Shown here piece by piece: positions 53,481-62,895 of a stretch of 64,000 nucleotides of DNA. Origin of the DNA: GCA-2725625 sp964574215 (GTDB taxonomy: Bacteria > Pseudomonadota > Alphaproteobacteria > Rhodospirillales > UBA2165); assembly GCA_964574215.1 (NCBI GenBank), contig CAZNLR010000013.1:1-64000 (forward strand), read 5' to 3'. Each line of letters opens with the position of its first letter. Position 1 is the stretch's first letter. Made by a program: the position numbers and the translations under genes. Under the pieces are notes generated by a model that did no database searches, was not told where the DNA came from, and saw nothing but the letters and a program-made list of their open reading frames with translations.

Positions 53481-53927
53481 TCGGACCAAAATTGTTTCGC
53501 TCGGTTTATCCACCGAAGGATATACAAATATTATAGATGTAATTAAAAGGAAATTGTTGTTGTTGTATCCTGGATACAGGGGATTAAATTTTATCCCCAG
53601 CTTGTTCAGATTTTTCGTTGAATAAATTTCGTGGTTCTTTTCGCCGGTTGATCCTTTTGATAAAAGCCTGGATAAGTCGATAAAAGAGTTTCTCTAAAGG
53701 TGATAAGGGCCGCCGATAAATTTATGCGGACCAGAAGAAAAGTGGGGACAGAAAATTTCGCCAGCCACGTTTTTATTCATTTAAAGTGAATAAGAGCAAA
53801 GTTATTTTGGCGGTAAAAGAGGATGATGACTTACATATAATCAGGGAGAGATTTTTGGTTTTACGGGATATCATCTTCTTTTCCCCAAATTGCTCCCAAC
53901 CTATGAGTTAGAAAAGTACGCAGTTAA
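53481..53927. other. probable chromosomal replication origin (oriC)
   Basis: A 447-base AT-rich gap between hemE and the PPSR-type gene, the place of Cori in Caulobacter. DnaA-box-like words are TTATCCACC (53506-53514) and TTATCCCCA (53591-53599), each 8/9 to TTATCCACA, and weaker reverse-strand forms at 53655-53663, 53667-53675 and 53675-53683. GATAA recurs five times in 53659-53719. The palindrome TGTATCC-T-GGATACA lies at 53564-53578 and GGGGAT/ATCCCC at 53579-53598. AT-rich tracts near 53610-53640 and 53770-53810 could unwind. No gene is visible. Confidence 0.7.
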
Positions 53928-54743
53928 ATGAGCCAATTCCATTTACATCTTGTATCCGACGCCACAGGCGAAACAGTTCAATCGGTATCCCGGGCCTGCC
54001 TGGCTCAATTCGACAGTGCTCAGCCAATTGAACACACTTGGAATCTGATCAGGAGCGAAAAACAGCTGGACGAGACAATCGCCGGTATCCAGGAAAATCC
54101 CGGCTTTGTTCTCTATACGCTGGTCAGCGACGAATTTCGCGCCAAGTTGATCAAGGCTTGCCAGGAACTTCAGATTCCCTGCGTTTCCGTACTACAGCCG
54201 ATCATGTCGGCGTTCGGCGGTTTTTTAAAAGCTGAAATTCATGCCCAGCCGGGCCGCCAATACACCATGGATGGCGAGTACTATTCGCGCATCTCGGCCA
54301 TGGATTACGCCTTGATGCATGATGACGGGCAGGCGACATGGAATTTGGAAGAGGCCGACGTGGTTGTCCTTGGCGTGTCGCGCACTTCGAAAACACCCAC
54401 CTGTATGTATCTTGCCAATCGTGGTCTCAAGGCCGCCAACGTGCCGGTCATTTTCGGTCATGATTTGCCCGAGGAATTGTTCGAATTGAAAAAACCGTTC
54501 GTCGTCGGCCTTACGAGGGATACGCGGACATTGGTTCAGGTGCGCCGCAACCGCCTCAGGGTGATGAACGAGGACGATCCCACCGACTACGCCGATCCCG
54601 GGTCGGTGGCGGAGGAGGTCAATTTTGCCCAGCGCCTTTATATTCAACAGGGCTGGCCCATCATCGACGTGACGCGGCGTTCCATCGAAGAAACCGCGGC
54701 TGCGATCATGCAGTTAAAATCCCAAGCCGAGGAAAAAAACTGA
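53928..54743 (+). CDS. pyruvate phosphate dikinase/PEP synthase regulatory protein (DUF299)
   Basis: 271 residues, family length. It opens FHLHLVSDATGETVQSVSRACLAQF and has the P-loop GVSRTSKT at 149-156. The family is a bifunctional serine/threonine kinase and pyrophosphorylase that switches pyruvate phosphate dikinase or PEP synthase off and on. The position next to the origin, facing away from hemE, matches the alphaproteobacterial RP001-like gene. Its stop overlaps the maf start. Confidence 0.95.
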   Translation: MSQFHLHLVSDATGETVQSVSRACLAQFDSAQPIEHTWNLIRSEKQLDETIAGIQENPGFVLYTLVSDEFRAKLIKACQELQIPCVSVLQPIMSAFGGFLKAEIHAQPGRQYTMDGEYYSRISAMDYALMHDDGQATWNLEEADVVVLGVSRTSKTPTCMYLANRGLKAANVPVIFGHDLPEELFELKKPFVVGLTRDTRTLVQVRRNRLRVMNEDDPTDYADPGSVAEEVNFAQRLYIQQGWPIIDVTRRSIEETAAAIMQLKSQAEEKN

Positions 54744-55363
54744 TGACCGGCCAGAGCACGGGGAATAGCCCGGCCGCCGATCTGATACTGGCATCCGCGA
54801 GCAAAGTCCGGGCCAACATGCTGGCCAATGCGGGCGTGCCGTTTCGGGTGGTTACCGCCGATATCGATGAGGGGGCGATCAAGGATCAACACTCCGATCT
54901 GGACGTATCCGGAATCGCCGGTCTTCTGGCCGAGGCCAAGGCCAGAAAAATTTCCCTCGATCACAATGATAGTCTGGTCATCGGAGCTGATCAGATTTTG
55001 GAGTGTGGGGGCAACCTGTTTGATAAACCGGTGGGCTACGAGGGCGCCGTGTCTCATCTGAAAACGCTGCGGGGAAATCTGCATCGTCTGATAACGGCCG
55101 CCTGTGTCGTGCGGAACGGTGAAACCCTATGGCGGAAAACCGACGATGCACGGCTGATCATGCGCGATTTTTCCGATGAATTCCTGACCGATTATTTGGC
55201 CGCGGCCGGCGATGAGGTTCAGGCGTCGGTGGGGGCCTACCGGCTGGAAGACATCGGTGCTCAGCTTTTCACCGGTGTTGAAGGGGATTTTTTTACGGTT
55301 CTTGGACTGCCGTTGTTGCCGTTGCTGGATTTTTTGCGTGGCCAAGGCATACTGAAGGAATGA
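54743..55363 (+). CDS. maf: Maf family nucleotide pyrophosphatase
   Basis: 206 residues. Maf pattern: LILASASKVRANMLANAGVPFRVV, DEGAIKD, VIGADQILECGGNLFDKP, and ASVGAYRLEDIGAQLFTGVEGDFFTVLGLPLLPL. These enzymes hydrolyse modified or canonical nucleoside triphosphates to monophosphates. The start ATG at 54743 overlaps the upstream TGA, and its own stop overlaps aroE (ATGA), so PPSR-maf-aroE is one translational unit. Confidence 0.93.
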   Translation: MTGQSTGNSPAADLILASASKVRANMLANAGVPFRVVTADIDEGAIKDQHSDLDVSGIAGLLAEAKARKISLDHNDSLVIGADQILECGGNLFDKPVGYEGAVSHLKTLRGNLHRLITAACVVRNGETLWRKTDDARLIMRDFSDEFLTDYLAAAGDEVQASVGAYRLEDIGAQLFTGVEGDFFTVLGLPLLPLLDFLRGQGILKE

Positions 55364-56208
55364 CAGCGGACAACATGATTTCGGGACAGGCGAGGCTGGC
55401 GGGCGTTATGGGCTGGCCGGTGAGCCATTCAAAGTCTCCCCGTCTGCATGGATATTGGTTGCGAACCCATGGGATCGACGGCGCGTACGTGCCCTTGCCG
55501 GTCGCACCGGAGAATTTGGAGGCGGCCTTGCGGGCCTTGCCTGTAATGGGTTTCAGCGGGGTCAATCTGACCATTCCCCACAAAGAGGCGGCGCTCCGCA
55601 TCGTCGACAAGGTAGATGACGTGGCGGCTCGGATCGGCGCGGTTAATACCATCGTGGTCAACGAAGACGGTACGTTGACGGGATCCAATACGGACGGTTA
55701 CGGCTTTTTGGAAAACATCCACTCGCAGCAACCGGACTGGAAACCGACTTCCGGACCGGTGGTGGTTCTCGGGGCCGGCGGTGCGGCCAGAGGCATTTGC
55801 GTCGCCCTCCAGGATGCCGGCGCGCGGGACATAACGGTGGTCAATCGGACAAAGGCAAAGGCGGAAACCCTGGCGGAAGAATTCAGCCTATCAGCGGGCG
55901 ACTGGGAAACCAGAACGGATCATTTGGATGGCGCCGCCCTGCTGGTCAACACGACCAGCCTGGGTATGCAAGGCCAGGACGAGCTTGAAATTTCCCTGGA
56001 TAAACTGCCGCCGGACGCTTTGGTCTGTGACATCGTTTATACGCCCCTTGAAACCGATTTGCTGAAAACCGCCAAAGACCGCGGCAACCATACTGTCGAC
56101 GGAATGGGTATGCTGTTGCATCAGGCGCGGCCCGGCTTTGCCGCCTGGTTCGGCGCGGAGCCGAAGGTCACCGACGAACTGCGCCGATTTGTGCTAGAGG
56201 CCAGATAG
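55360..56208 (+). CDS. aroE: shikimate dehydrogenase
   Basis: 282 residues. Substrate motif GWPVSHSKSPRLHGYWL, catalytic Lys/Asp in NLTIPHKEAAL and NTDGYG, NADP motif GAGGAARGI and NRTKAKAETLA, late GMGMLLHQARPGF. It reduces 3-dehydroshikimate in aromatic amino-acid synthesis. Overlaps the maf stop by four bases; coaE follows after 15. Confidence 0.96.
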   Translation: MTADNMISGQARLAGVMGWPVSHSKSPRLHGYWLRTHGIDGAYVPLPVAPENLEAALRALPVMGFSGVNLTIPHKEAALRIVDKVDDVAARIGAVNTIVVNEDGTLTGSNTDGYGFLENIHSQQPDWKPTSGPVVVLGAGGAARGICVALQDAGARDITVVNRTKAKAETLAEEFSLSAGDWETRTDHLDGAALLVNTTSLGMQGQDELEISLDKLPPDALVCDIVYTPLETDLLKTAKDRGNHTVDGMGMLLHQARPGFAAWFGAEPKVTDELRRFVLEAR

Positions 56209-56223
56209 TAATATAGGAGTGAT

Positions 56224-56844
56224 ATGTTCATATTGGGCCTCACCGGATCAATCGGCATGGGCAAAACCACGGCCGCCAAATCTTTCCGGTTTTTCGGCGT
56301 GCCCACCTATGACGCCGATGCCGCCGTCCATCAACTTACCGGTCCCGGCGGCAGGGCGGTGGCGGCGGTGGAAAAAGCTTTTCCCGGCGTCGCCAAGAAC
56401 GGCGCCGTTGACCGTATGGCGCTGGGGAAAAAGGTATTCGACAATTCGGACGCCATTAAAAGGCTCGAAGCCATCCTTCATCCTTTGGTGCGGCAGGCGC
56501 AGTTTCATTTTCTGAAACAGGCGGCGAAACGTAAGGATAAGTTGGTCGTTTTGGATATCCCCTTATTGTATGAGACCGGCGGATTTGAATTTTGTGACGC
56601 CGTCGCCGTGGTCAGCGCGCCGGCTTTTCTACAGCGTATCCGGGTTCTGTCCCGGCCCGGCATGACGCCTGATAAACTGGACGCCATATTAAACAAGCAA
56701 ATTCCCGACATCGAAAAACGCCGTCGGGCGGATTTTGTCATTCCCACCGGTCTGGGGCGCGGGTTCAGCTTGCGCTGCATCGGAGAAATCGTCAAAGTGG
56801 CGAGGCAGTATGACGGCAAGAAATGGCCGCCCCGGAACTATTAA
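56224..56844 (+). CDS. coaE: dephospho-CoA kinase
   Basis: 206 residues. P-loop LTGSIGMGKTTAAK, TYDADAAVH, HPLVRQAQ and LVVLDIPLLYETG are the CoaE signatures. It performs the last step of coenzyme A synthesis. A good AGGAG precedes the ATG. Conserved aroE-coaE-dnaQ order. Confidence 0.96.
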   Translation: MFILGLTGSIGMGKTTAAKSFRFFGVPTYDADAAVHQLTGPGGRAVAAVEKAFPGVAKNGAVDRMALGKKVFDNSDAIKRLEAILHPLVRQAQFHFLKQAAKRKDKLVVLDIPLLYETGGFEFCDAVAVVSAPAFLQRIRVLSRPGMTPDKLDAILNKQIPDIEKRRRADFVIPTGLGRGFSLRCIGEIVKVARQYDGKKWPPRNY

Positions 56845-56862
56845 GGACGGAAGTAATTCGGC

Positions 56863-57531
56863 ATGCGTGAAATCGTTTTGGATACGGAAACCACCGGTCT
56901 AAATCCCAGAGACGGTCACCGCATCGTCGAGATCGGCTGCATCGAACTGGTCAACCATGTGGCCACCGGCAACCACTATCACCAATACATCAATCCTGAA
57001 CGGCCCATGCCGGAGGAAGCCTTCGCCGTTCATGGTCTGGGCGACGACTTTCTTGCCGACCAGCCGGTGATGGCCGATGTCATGGCGGGGTTTCTGGAAT
57101 TCATCGGTGACGCCACCCTGGTCATTCACAATGCCGAATTCGATATGAGGTTCATCAATGCAGAGCTTGAGGAGCTGGGGCTCGATACCATGCCCATGTC
57201 CCGCACCGTTGATACCGTTCGCATGGCCCGGGAAAAATACCCCGGCGCGCCGGCCAGTCTCGATGCTCTATGCCGGCGCTTCGAGATCGACAATTCAACT
57301 CGGTCGCTCCATGGCGCGCTGTTGGATTCGGAACTTCTGGCCGAGGTTTATCTGGAACTTATCGGTGGACGGCAACCGGATTTCGGATTGGCCGCGGAAA
57401 AGGAAAGTATCGTTGCATCGGTCAACGAATCCCAGCGCCGAGATCCCCGGCCCCATGAGCCGACTGCCGGCGAAAAAACGGCCCACGCATCCTTTCTGAA
57501 AAAAATTTCGGAACCGATCTGGAACGCTTGA
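56863..57531 (+). CDS. dnaQ: DNA polymerase III epsilon (proofreading) subunit
   Basis: 222 residues. ExoI motif VLDTETTGL with Asp7/Glu9, ExoII IHNAEFDMRFINAEL, ExoIII LHGALLDSELLAEVYLEL define the DEDDh exonuclease. The C-terminal 40 residues, with polar sequence, would contact the alpha subunit. It removes misincorporated bases during replication. Last gene of the origin-proximal plus-strand run. Confidence 0.95.
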   Translation: MREIVLDTETTGLNPRDGHRIVEIGCIELVNHVATGNHYHQYINPERPMPEEAFAVHGLGDDFLADQPVMADVMAGFLEFIGDATLVIHNAEFDMRFINAELEELGLDTMPMSRTVDTVRMAREKYPGAPASLDALCRRFEIDNSTRSLHGALLDSELLAEVYLELIGGRQPDFGLAAEKESIVASVNESQRRDPRPHEPTAGEKTAHASFLKKISEPIWNA

Positions 57532-57539
57532 GGCCGACG

Positions 57540-59459
57540 CTATTCGGGCAGGCCCAATTCCACGAGTATTTTTATAAACTCCTCGCCTCGGCGGCGATCC
57601 CGGCTGACTGAATTTTGCTTGAAGTGTCCAACCGAAATGCCGGTTCCCAGGCCGACCGCTTTTTCAATTTCTTTCTTCGCCCGCCATTTGTGACCCATAT
57701 GATAAATAGCGACGGCACGCCCGACATGAGCGTGAGCCGCATGTTCTTTTCCTGGCTTACGCTCGAGGAATTTTTCGAAAGTCACCATCGCCTCTTTCGG
57801 CTGCTCGGCAGCGAGATAGGCAAATCCCAGCTGTTCCAGGAACCAATCCGCATAGTAAGGACTTAGGCGCATGGCAGTCTTGAATTTCTGAATGGCGTCC
57901 AAGGGCTTGCCCGAATTGCTCAGGATCATCGCCAACAAAGCCGTATTGGTGGCGTGGTTGGGGCTGAGAGCAACCGCCCTTTCCGCCGATGCAATGGCCT
58001 GATCATATTGTTTTTTCATAAGAAGAATGGCGCCCTTCAGGGCGTAGACGTCGGGCAACTGGTTATCCAGAGACTGCGCCTTTTCGCTCAAATATTCTGC
58101 TTGCGCGAAACTTTCTTCGCGGCTGTTGCCCCATCCGTTTTGCACATCGATCCAATGAGTCCAGGCGCGAAGCGCATAGGCCAGGGCGTAGCCGGGATCA
58201 ATCTCGGTCGCCCTGACGAAATAGCGGCGGGCATCATGGTTATCGGCCTTGGTAAAACGGTTAAAATATTCCACGCCCAGGCTGACAACGTTCCAGGCCT
58301 CCAGGCTGCGCGTATGGCGGCGGTGAACGCGGGCCTCTTCGCCATCCGTGAGAGTCACCCGGAGAGCCAGCGTAATCTTGTTGGTGATTTCATCCTGCAT
58401 GGCAAACAGGTCGGTCTGTTCCCGGTCAAAACGATCTGCCCACACATGGGTGCCCGACAACGCGTCGATGAGCTGTGCGGTAATGCGGATTTTCGATCCC
58501 GATTTCTGAACGCTGCCTTCCAGCACGTAGCGCACGCCCAGTTCCTCGGCCACCTGCTGCACGACTGTCGGTTTTCCTTTGTAGGAAAACGAGGAATTAC
58601 GGGCGATGACGAACAGGCTTTTAATTTGCGACAAAGAGGTAATGATATCCTCGGTCAGTCCGTCGGCGATGTGATCCTGTTTTGCATCGGCGCTCAGATT
58701 GTCGAAGGGTAATACGGCGATGGACGGTTTCTCGGGCAGGGGAAACGCCATCCGCTCAAGTACCGCCTGAAAATGCATTTGCTTGCCAGGGCCTAAAATA
58801 AACATTCCCCCGGCGATAAGAATCACAAGGGTGGCAATGGCACCGTAAATAATCTTTCGGGACCGCTTTCCGGTTCCACGCTGTTTTAATTTGGCGGAGG
58901 ACTTTTTGGCGGTTTTATCCGGTTGCGCCCGACCACCCAATACCACCTTATAGGTTGAGACCGGTTGGCTGATATTTTTGACCTCTTGATCGCCGGCAAA
59001 TTCGAACCCGGCGTTGAGCTTGCCGCTGACCTGATCGTGGACCACGCCGGAAATCAAAATACCACCGGAATCAGCCAAACTTTCCAGACGGGCCGCAATG
59101 TTGACCCCGTCGCCGTAAATATCGTCTCGGTCGACGATGACCTCGCCCAGATTGACGCCGATCCGGAACTCGAGTCTTTGTTCGGCGGAGAGGTCTTGGT
59201 TGTCTTTGGCAAGGTTGAGCTGGATCGCGATGGCGCACTCGACGGCCGACACGGCGCTGGAAAAATCGGCCAGAACGGCGTCACCGGCATAGTGAACGAC
59301 AGCGCCGCCATGCCCGGTTATTTGGCCCGAGATAAAGTCGAGAGCCTTGGAAAGCTGCTGGTGGGTGCCCAACTCGTCGGCACCGGTCAGGCGGCTATAG
59401 CCGACGACATCGGCGTACAGGATTGCCGTTAGTTTCCGCTGTACCGTTTGCTCCGGCAT
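57540..59459 (-). CDS. class III adenylate cyclase with TPR domain
   Basis: 639 residues. Catalytic domain (about 8-170) with metal-binding Asp17 in ILYADVVGYSRL and Asp60 in HYAGDAVLADF. One transmembrane helix (about 204-224) separates it from a periplasmic or cytoplasmic region containing PSIAVLPFDNLSADAKQDHIADGLTEDI (a TolB-like module) and TPR repeats to the C-terminus. This multi-domain type is common in rhizobia and Rhodospirillales; the signal is unknown. It converges on dnaQ. Confidence 0.88.
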   Translation of the reverse strand: MPEQTVQRKLTAILYADVVGYSRLTGADELGTHQQLSKALDFISGQITGHGGAVVHYAGDAVLADFSSAVSAVECAIAIQLNLAKDNQDLSAEQRLEFRIGVNLGEVIVDRDDIYGDGVNIAARLESLADSGGILISGVVHDQVSGKLNAGFEFAGDQEVKNISQPVSTYKVVLGGRAQPDKTAKKSSAKLKQRGTGKRSRKIIYGAIATLVILIAGGMFILGPGKQMHFQAVLERMAFPLPEKPSIAVLPFDNLSADAKQDHIADGLTEDIITSLSQIKSLFVIARNSSFSYKGKPTVVQQVAEELGVRYVLEGSVQKSGSKIRITAQLIDALSGTHVWADRFDREQTDLFAMQDEITNKITLALRVTLTDGEEARVHRRHTRSLEAWNVVSLGVEYFNRFTKADNHDARRYFVRATEIDPGYALAYALRAWTHWIDVQNGWGNSREESFAQAEYLSEKAQSLDNQLPDVYALKGAILLMKKQYDQAIASAERAVALSPNHATNTALLAMILSNSGKPLDAIQKFKTAMRLSPYYADWFLEQLGFAYLAAEQPKEAMVTFEKFLERKPGKEHAAHAHVGRAVAIYHMGHKWRAKKEIEKAVGLGTGISVGHFKQNSVSRDRRRGEEFIKILVELGLPE

Positions 59460-59478
59460 GACGCTCCCATATTATCTG

Positions 59479-60060
59479 TTAGTTGGGCGCGGCTCCCCCA
59501 TCCTCATTGGCGGCCTGTTCCTGGGCCTGGGCCATCCGCTGCTGATAGAGAGAGGCGAAATCGATCGGTGTCAGCATCAAGGGCGCAAATCCGCCGTCAC
59601 CCGTTGCATCGGCGACAATACGGCGCAGGAAGGGGAATATAATCATCGGGCATTCGATCAGCAGAACAGGCCCTAAATGCTCGGGCGGCACGTTGACCGT
59701 GAACAGACCCGCATAGGAAATTTCAGTGATATAGGCGACCTGATCCTTGGCTTTGGCCTCGGCGCGGACGCTGAGCACGACTTCAAATACATTTTCGCCC
59801 TTGCCCTCTGCCTGGACGTCGATATCCACCTGAATGTTGGGCATTTCCTCCTGCAATAGGCCGAAAATTTCGGGTGCCCCTGGGGCTTCGAACGATAGAT
59901 CCTTGGTATATTGACCATTGATGGTCAGCGGCGATTCAGGCACCTCACCCGCTTGGCCGGCCACGTCCGCTCCGGGCGCATTGTCACCGCCCGGTTCCGG
60001 GGTAAATCTTTCCTCCGGGATCGGGTTATCGTTATCGTTGCCATTGTCGTTATCGGACAT
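59479..60060 (-). CDS. secB: protein-export chaperone SecB
   Basis: 193 residues. The core INGQYTKDLSFEAPGAPEIF, YAGLFTV and ECPMIIFPFLRRIVADATGDGGFAPLMLTPIDFASLY is typical SecB. Both ends are long, low-complexity and acidic (an Asn/Asp-rich first 40 residues), as often in alphaproteobacteria. The tetramer keeps preproteins unfolded and passes them to SecA. It lies 19 bases after the cyclase start and 58 bases after fxsA on the same strand. Confidence 0.95.
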   Translation of the reverse strand: MSDNDNGNDNDNPIPEERFTPEPGGDNAPGADVAGQAGEVPESPLTINGQYTKDLSFEAPGAPEIFGLLQEEMPNIQVDIDVQAEGKGENVFEVVLSVRAEAKAKDQVAYITEISYAGLFTVNVPPEHLGPVLLIECPMIIFPFLRRIVADATGDGGFAPLMLTPIDFASLYQQRMAQAQEQAANEDGGAAPN

Positions 60061-60118
60061 ATTGCTTTTCCTTTTTCAAAAAATCTTTGCGCCGGACGTT
60101 ATATAGCTGGAGGTAGCA

Positions 60119-60640
60119 CTATTCGATGCGCCGCACAATATCATCACCGTTGTTTGTTGCATCTTCGTTTTTTTGGTTGGGATCAAGCTCCTCAAAGTCG
60201 CCGTCGATAATCGGCCCGGTTTCGTTACCGCTTTGAGGCCCGTTAAAATCTTGGCCGCCGCTGCCATGTACGTGAACGGAACCCCGCGCCACGAGCAAGG
60301 CGCCGATAACACCGCCGATCCACCGGCGGAGCGGCGGTACAAACAAAAGAAACCCGACGGCATCGGTAACGAAACCAGGCGTAAGCAAAAAGGCGCCGGC
60401 CACCAGCAGGCACAAACCGTCGAAAATTTCCGCTATAGGAAGCTGTCCCTGGTTGAGATGTTCCTGAGCCCGAAAGAGCACGGCCAACCCCTGCGCCCGC
60501 AATAGGGAAGCGCCAATGATCGCCGTGATAAAGATTGCCGCCAAAGTCGGCCACAAACCTATGCGGTCCCCCACGGTAATGAAAACCGATATTTCAATGA
60601 TCGGCACACCAATGAAGAACAAAAATAAAATATATCCCAT
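60119..60640 (-). CDS. fxsA: FxsA family membrane protein
   Basis: 173 residues. FxsA pattern: FFIGVPIIEISVFITVGDRIGLWPTLAAI, GASLLRAQGLAVLFRAQ, LLVAGAFLLTPGFVTDAVGFLLFVPPLRR. Four membrane helices and an acidic hydrophilic tail. In E. coli overproduction of FxsA relieves F exclusion of phage T7; its normal role is unclear. Divergent from the Tim44-like gene and next to secB as in other alphaproteobacteria. Confidence 0.9.
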   Translation of the reverse strand: MGYILFLFFIGVPIIEISVFITVGDRIGLWPTLAAIFITAIIGASLLRAQGLAVLFRAQEHLNQGQLPIAEIFDGLCLLVAGAFLLTPGFVTDAVGFLLFVPPLRRWIGGVIGALLVARGSVHVHGSGGQDFNGPQSGNETGPIIDGDFEELDPNQKNEDATNNGDDIVRRIE

Positions 60641-60884
60641 TAAATACGAGTTCCATGTGGTCCAGGCTGAAAATCCCGGATTTTTCCAATATTCAAAATA
60701 ATCATATAGTCCGCTTGCCCTTTTGTTCCAAACACCCTATCTAAGCTGTGACTGGACCCGGGACCATCTAAGGGGTAAGCTAAGACTTGGTTCTACCCCT
60801 GGGAACTACTATTTGGAAGTAGAGGAAAATGAAATTGTCCGGCCGGACTTAAACCGGTGGGCATTTGACCGGCGGATTAAGGAA

Positions 60885-61619
60885 ATGGGTGAAGGATTTC
60901 AATTTATAGATATCATCTTGTTCGCGATGATCGCGGCGTTCCTCATTCTGCGCCTGCGGAGTGTTCTCGGGCGCCATAAGGAAGACGGATTGCCCGGCCA
61001 GGACCCCTTTGCGCCCGATAATCCCCCTGGAACCGGACCCGATCAAAGATCTCAGACGCCGGACGATAATATTATCCAGCTGCCGGGTCAGGGGGATACA
61101 TCGGCCGATCCCTTCGGCAAGCCGGAAGATGTTACAGAAGAGGAAGCGGACCCCATCCCGGAAACGCCCCTGGATGCGGAACTCAATAAAATTCAATCGG
61201 TTTCGCCGGACTTCGACCGTCAGGAATTCCTGGTCGGCGCCCGCACAGCCTTTGAAATGATCGTTCAGGCTTTTGCCGAAGGTGACACGGAATTGTTGGA
61301 TTCGCTCCTCAGCGATGAAGTTTACAACAATTTCCTGCAGGCCATCCGCGCCCGCGAAGCTAACAACCATACGCTGGAAAACACATTGGTGCGCATTGTT
61401 TCCGCCGATATGATTGAAGCCTATATGGAAACCAGTCAGGCCTTTATCACGGTGAAAATCGTCTCTGAACAGGTTAATATTACCCGCGACGAAGCTGGTG
61501 AGATGGTTGATGGCGATGTCGAACAAATTGCGGAAATTACCGATATTTGGACCTTCTGTAAGGATACCAAATCGCGCGATCCCAATTGGGAACTGGTCGC
61601 CACCAGAAGCCTCGACTAA
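60885..61619 (+). CDS. Tim44/TimA domain protein
   Basis: 244 residues from ATG 60885 (MGEGFQFIDIILFAMIAAF), the conserved N-terminal membrane anchor; AAGGA adjoins it, and the frame opens at 60723. A polar linker leads to a C-terminal Tim44-like domain (about 115-244; REFLVGARTAFEMIVQAFAEGDTELLDSLLSDEV). Bacterial TimA homologues of mitochondrial Tim44 sit in the inner membrane of alphaproteobacteria; they may assist translocation or membrane protein assembly. It neighbours fxsA and secB. Confidence 0.88.
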   Translation: MGEGFQFIDIILFAMIAAFLILRLRSVLGRHKEDGLPGQDPFAPDNPPGTGPDQRSQTPDDNIIQLPGQGDTSADPFGKPEDVTEEEADPIPETPLDAELNKIQSVSPDFDRQEFLVGARTAFEMIVQAFAEGDTELLDSLLSDEVYNNFLQAIRAREANNHTLENTLVRIVSADMIEAYMETSQAFITVKIVSEQVNITRDEAGEMVDGDVEQIAEITDIWTFCKDTKSRDPNWELVATRSLD

Positions 61620-61623
61620 TAAA

Positions 61624-62853
61624 TTGCTCCCTTTAATTTTGCGGCATTCGGCTCCGCTGACCCAGTCGGTTCTGTTGGCCGGCTTTTTGGCCGCCTGTAG
61701 CCAGTTTCAATCCTTTCCCGTTACGTCCCAGAAAACGCCGCCTGCATTCGATGTAAGGCCGGTATCTTTTGCCGATCTCAACGGCTGGCGTCAGGACAAT
61801 CACGCCGAAGCCTTCGGCGTTTTCTTGAAATCCTGCGGTAAATTGATGCGCCAGCCGGCGAGCCGCTTGTTGGGAAAAGACGGTATGGCCGGCTCCATTG
61901 CTCAATGGCGTTCGGTATGTGGGGCGGGCGGGCGCCTGGGGCCTGGCTTGCAAGCCAACGACGCCAGGCGGTTTTTCGAGCAATGGTTCAGCCCGTTCCG
62001 ACTGGTCGGTGGCGAAAACCCTCAAGGACTGTTTACCGGTTATTTCGAGCCCGAACTCAGGGGCTCCAGGATTCAGACCGCCCGCTATTCCGTGCCTCTG
62101 TACCGCCGACCGCCGGAACTGGTGACCGTCGATCTCGGCCGCTTCAAAAGCGAAATGAAAGGCCGCCAAATCGCCGGAAAGGTCCATAAGGGCACCTTGT
62201 CGCCCTTCGACGACCGGGCCAACATTACCAAGGGTTCCCTGGCCGGACGCAATCTGGAACTTTTGTGGGTGGACGACCCCATCGACGCCTTTTTTCTGCA
62301 AATCCAGGGATCCGGCCGGGTGGTTCTGGACACCGGCGAGGTGGTCAGGGTCGGCTATGCGGCGCGCAACGGCAGGCCCTATTTCGCCATCGGCCGGGAA
62401 TTGGTGAAGGCCGGCATTCTCACCAAAGAAAAAGTATCGTTGCAGACCATCCGCACCTGGCTCAGGGACAACCCCGGACAGGCCGATCGCCTGATGAATA
62501 TGAACCGGTCCTACATTTTTTTCCGCGAGATCAAGGGGGCGGGCGCCAATGCCGGTCCCCTCGGCGCTCAGGGCGTTCCCCTGACCCCCCTCCGCAGTCT
62601 GGCCGTGGACAGAAAATACCTGCCCTTGGGCGCGCCCCTGTGGCTGGAAACCACCGATCCGATTTCGCCGCAAGTTCCGCTCCGGCGCCTGGTGATCGCC
62701 CAGGATACGGGCGGCGCCATCACCGGTCCCGTGCGGGGGGATTTGTTCTGGGGGGGCGGCGCTTATGCGGCGCGGGCGGCGGGTCAGATGAAACAGCCCG
62801 GCCGCCTGTATATTTTGCTGCCCAGAAGCATTTCGAGCAGCATTTCGCGCTAA
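61624..62853 (+). CDS. mltA: membrane-bound lytic transglycosylase A
   Basis: 409 residues if started at TTG 61624, five bases after the Tim44-like stop; TTG 61639 is an alternative, and no ATG fits. The leader ends LLAGFLAAC, a lipobox. The MltA domain (FTGYFEPELRGSR, LWVDDPIDAFFLQIQGSGRV) is followed by the 3D domain with VIAQDTGGAITGPVRGDLFWG, whose aspartates are catalytic. It cleaves peptidoglycan to anhydro-muropeptides from the outer membrane. Probably co-transcribed with the Tim44-like gene. Confidence 0.9.
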   Translation: MLPLILRHSAPLTQSVLLAGFLAACSQFQSFPVTSQKTPPAFDVRPVSFADLNGWRQDNHAEAFGVFLKSCGKLMRQPASRLLGKDGMAGSIAQWRSVCGAGGRLGPGLQANDARRFFEQWFSPFRLVGGENPQGLFTGYFEPELRGSRIQTARYSVPLYRRPPELVTVDLGRFKSEMKGRQIAGKVHKGTLSPFDDRANITKGSLAGRNLELLWVDDPIDAFFLQIQGSGRVVLDTGEVVRVGYAARNGRPYFAIGRELVKAGILTKEKVSLQTIRTWLRDNPGQADRLMNMNRSYIFFREIKGAGANAGPLGAQGVPLTPLRSLAVDRKYLPLGAPLWLETTDPISPQVPLRRLVIAQDTGGAITGPVRGDLFWGGGAYAARAAGQMKQPGRLYILLPRSISSSISR

Positions 62854-62895
62854 GCGCCACTTTACTTTATTTTGGTTAATCGGCATCCTGGGATC

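Noticed and set aside
53584..53597. TTAAATTTTATCCC in the origin gap as a CtrA site
   Set aside because: The second half should be TTAA after seven bases but reads CCCC, so it does not fit the consensus.
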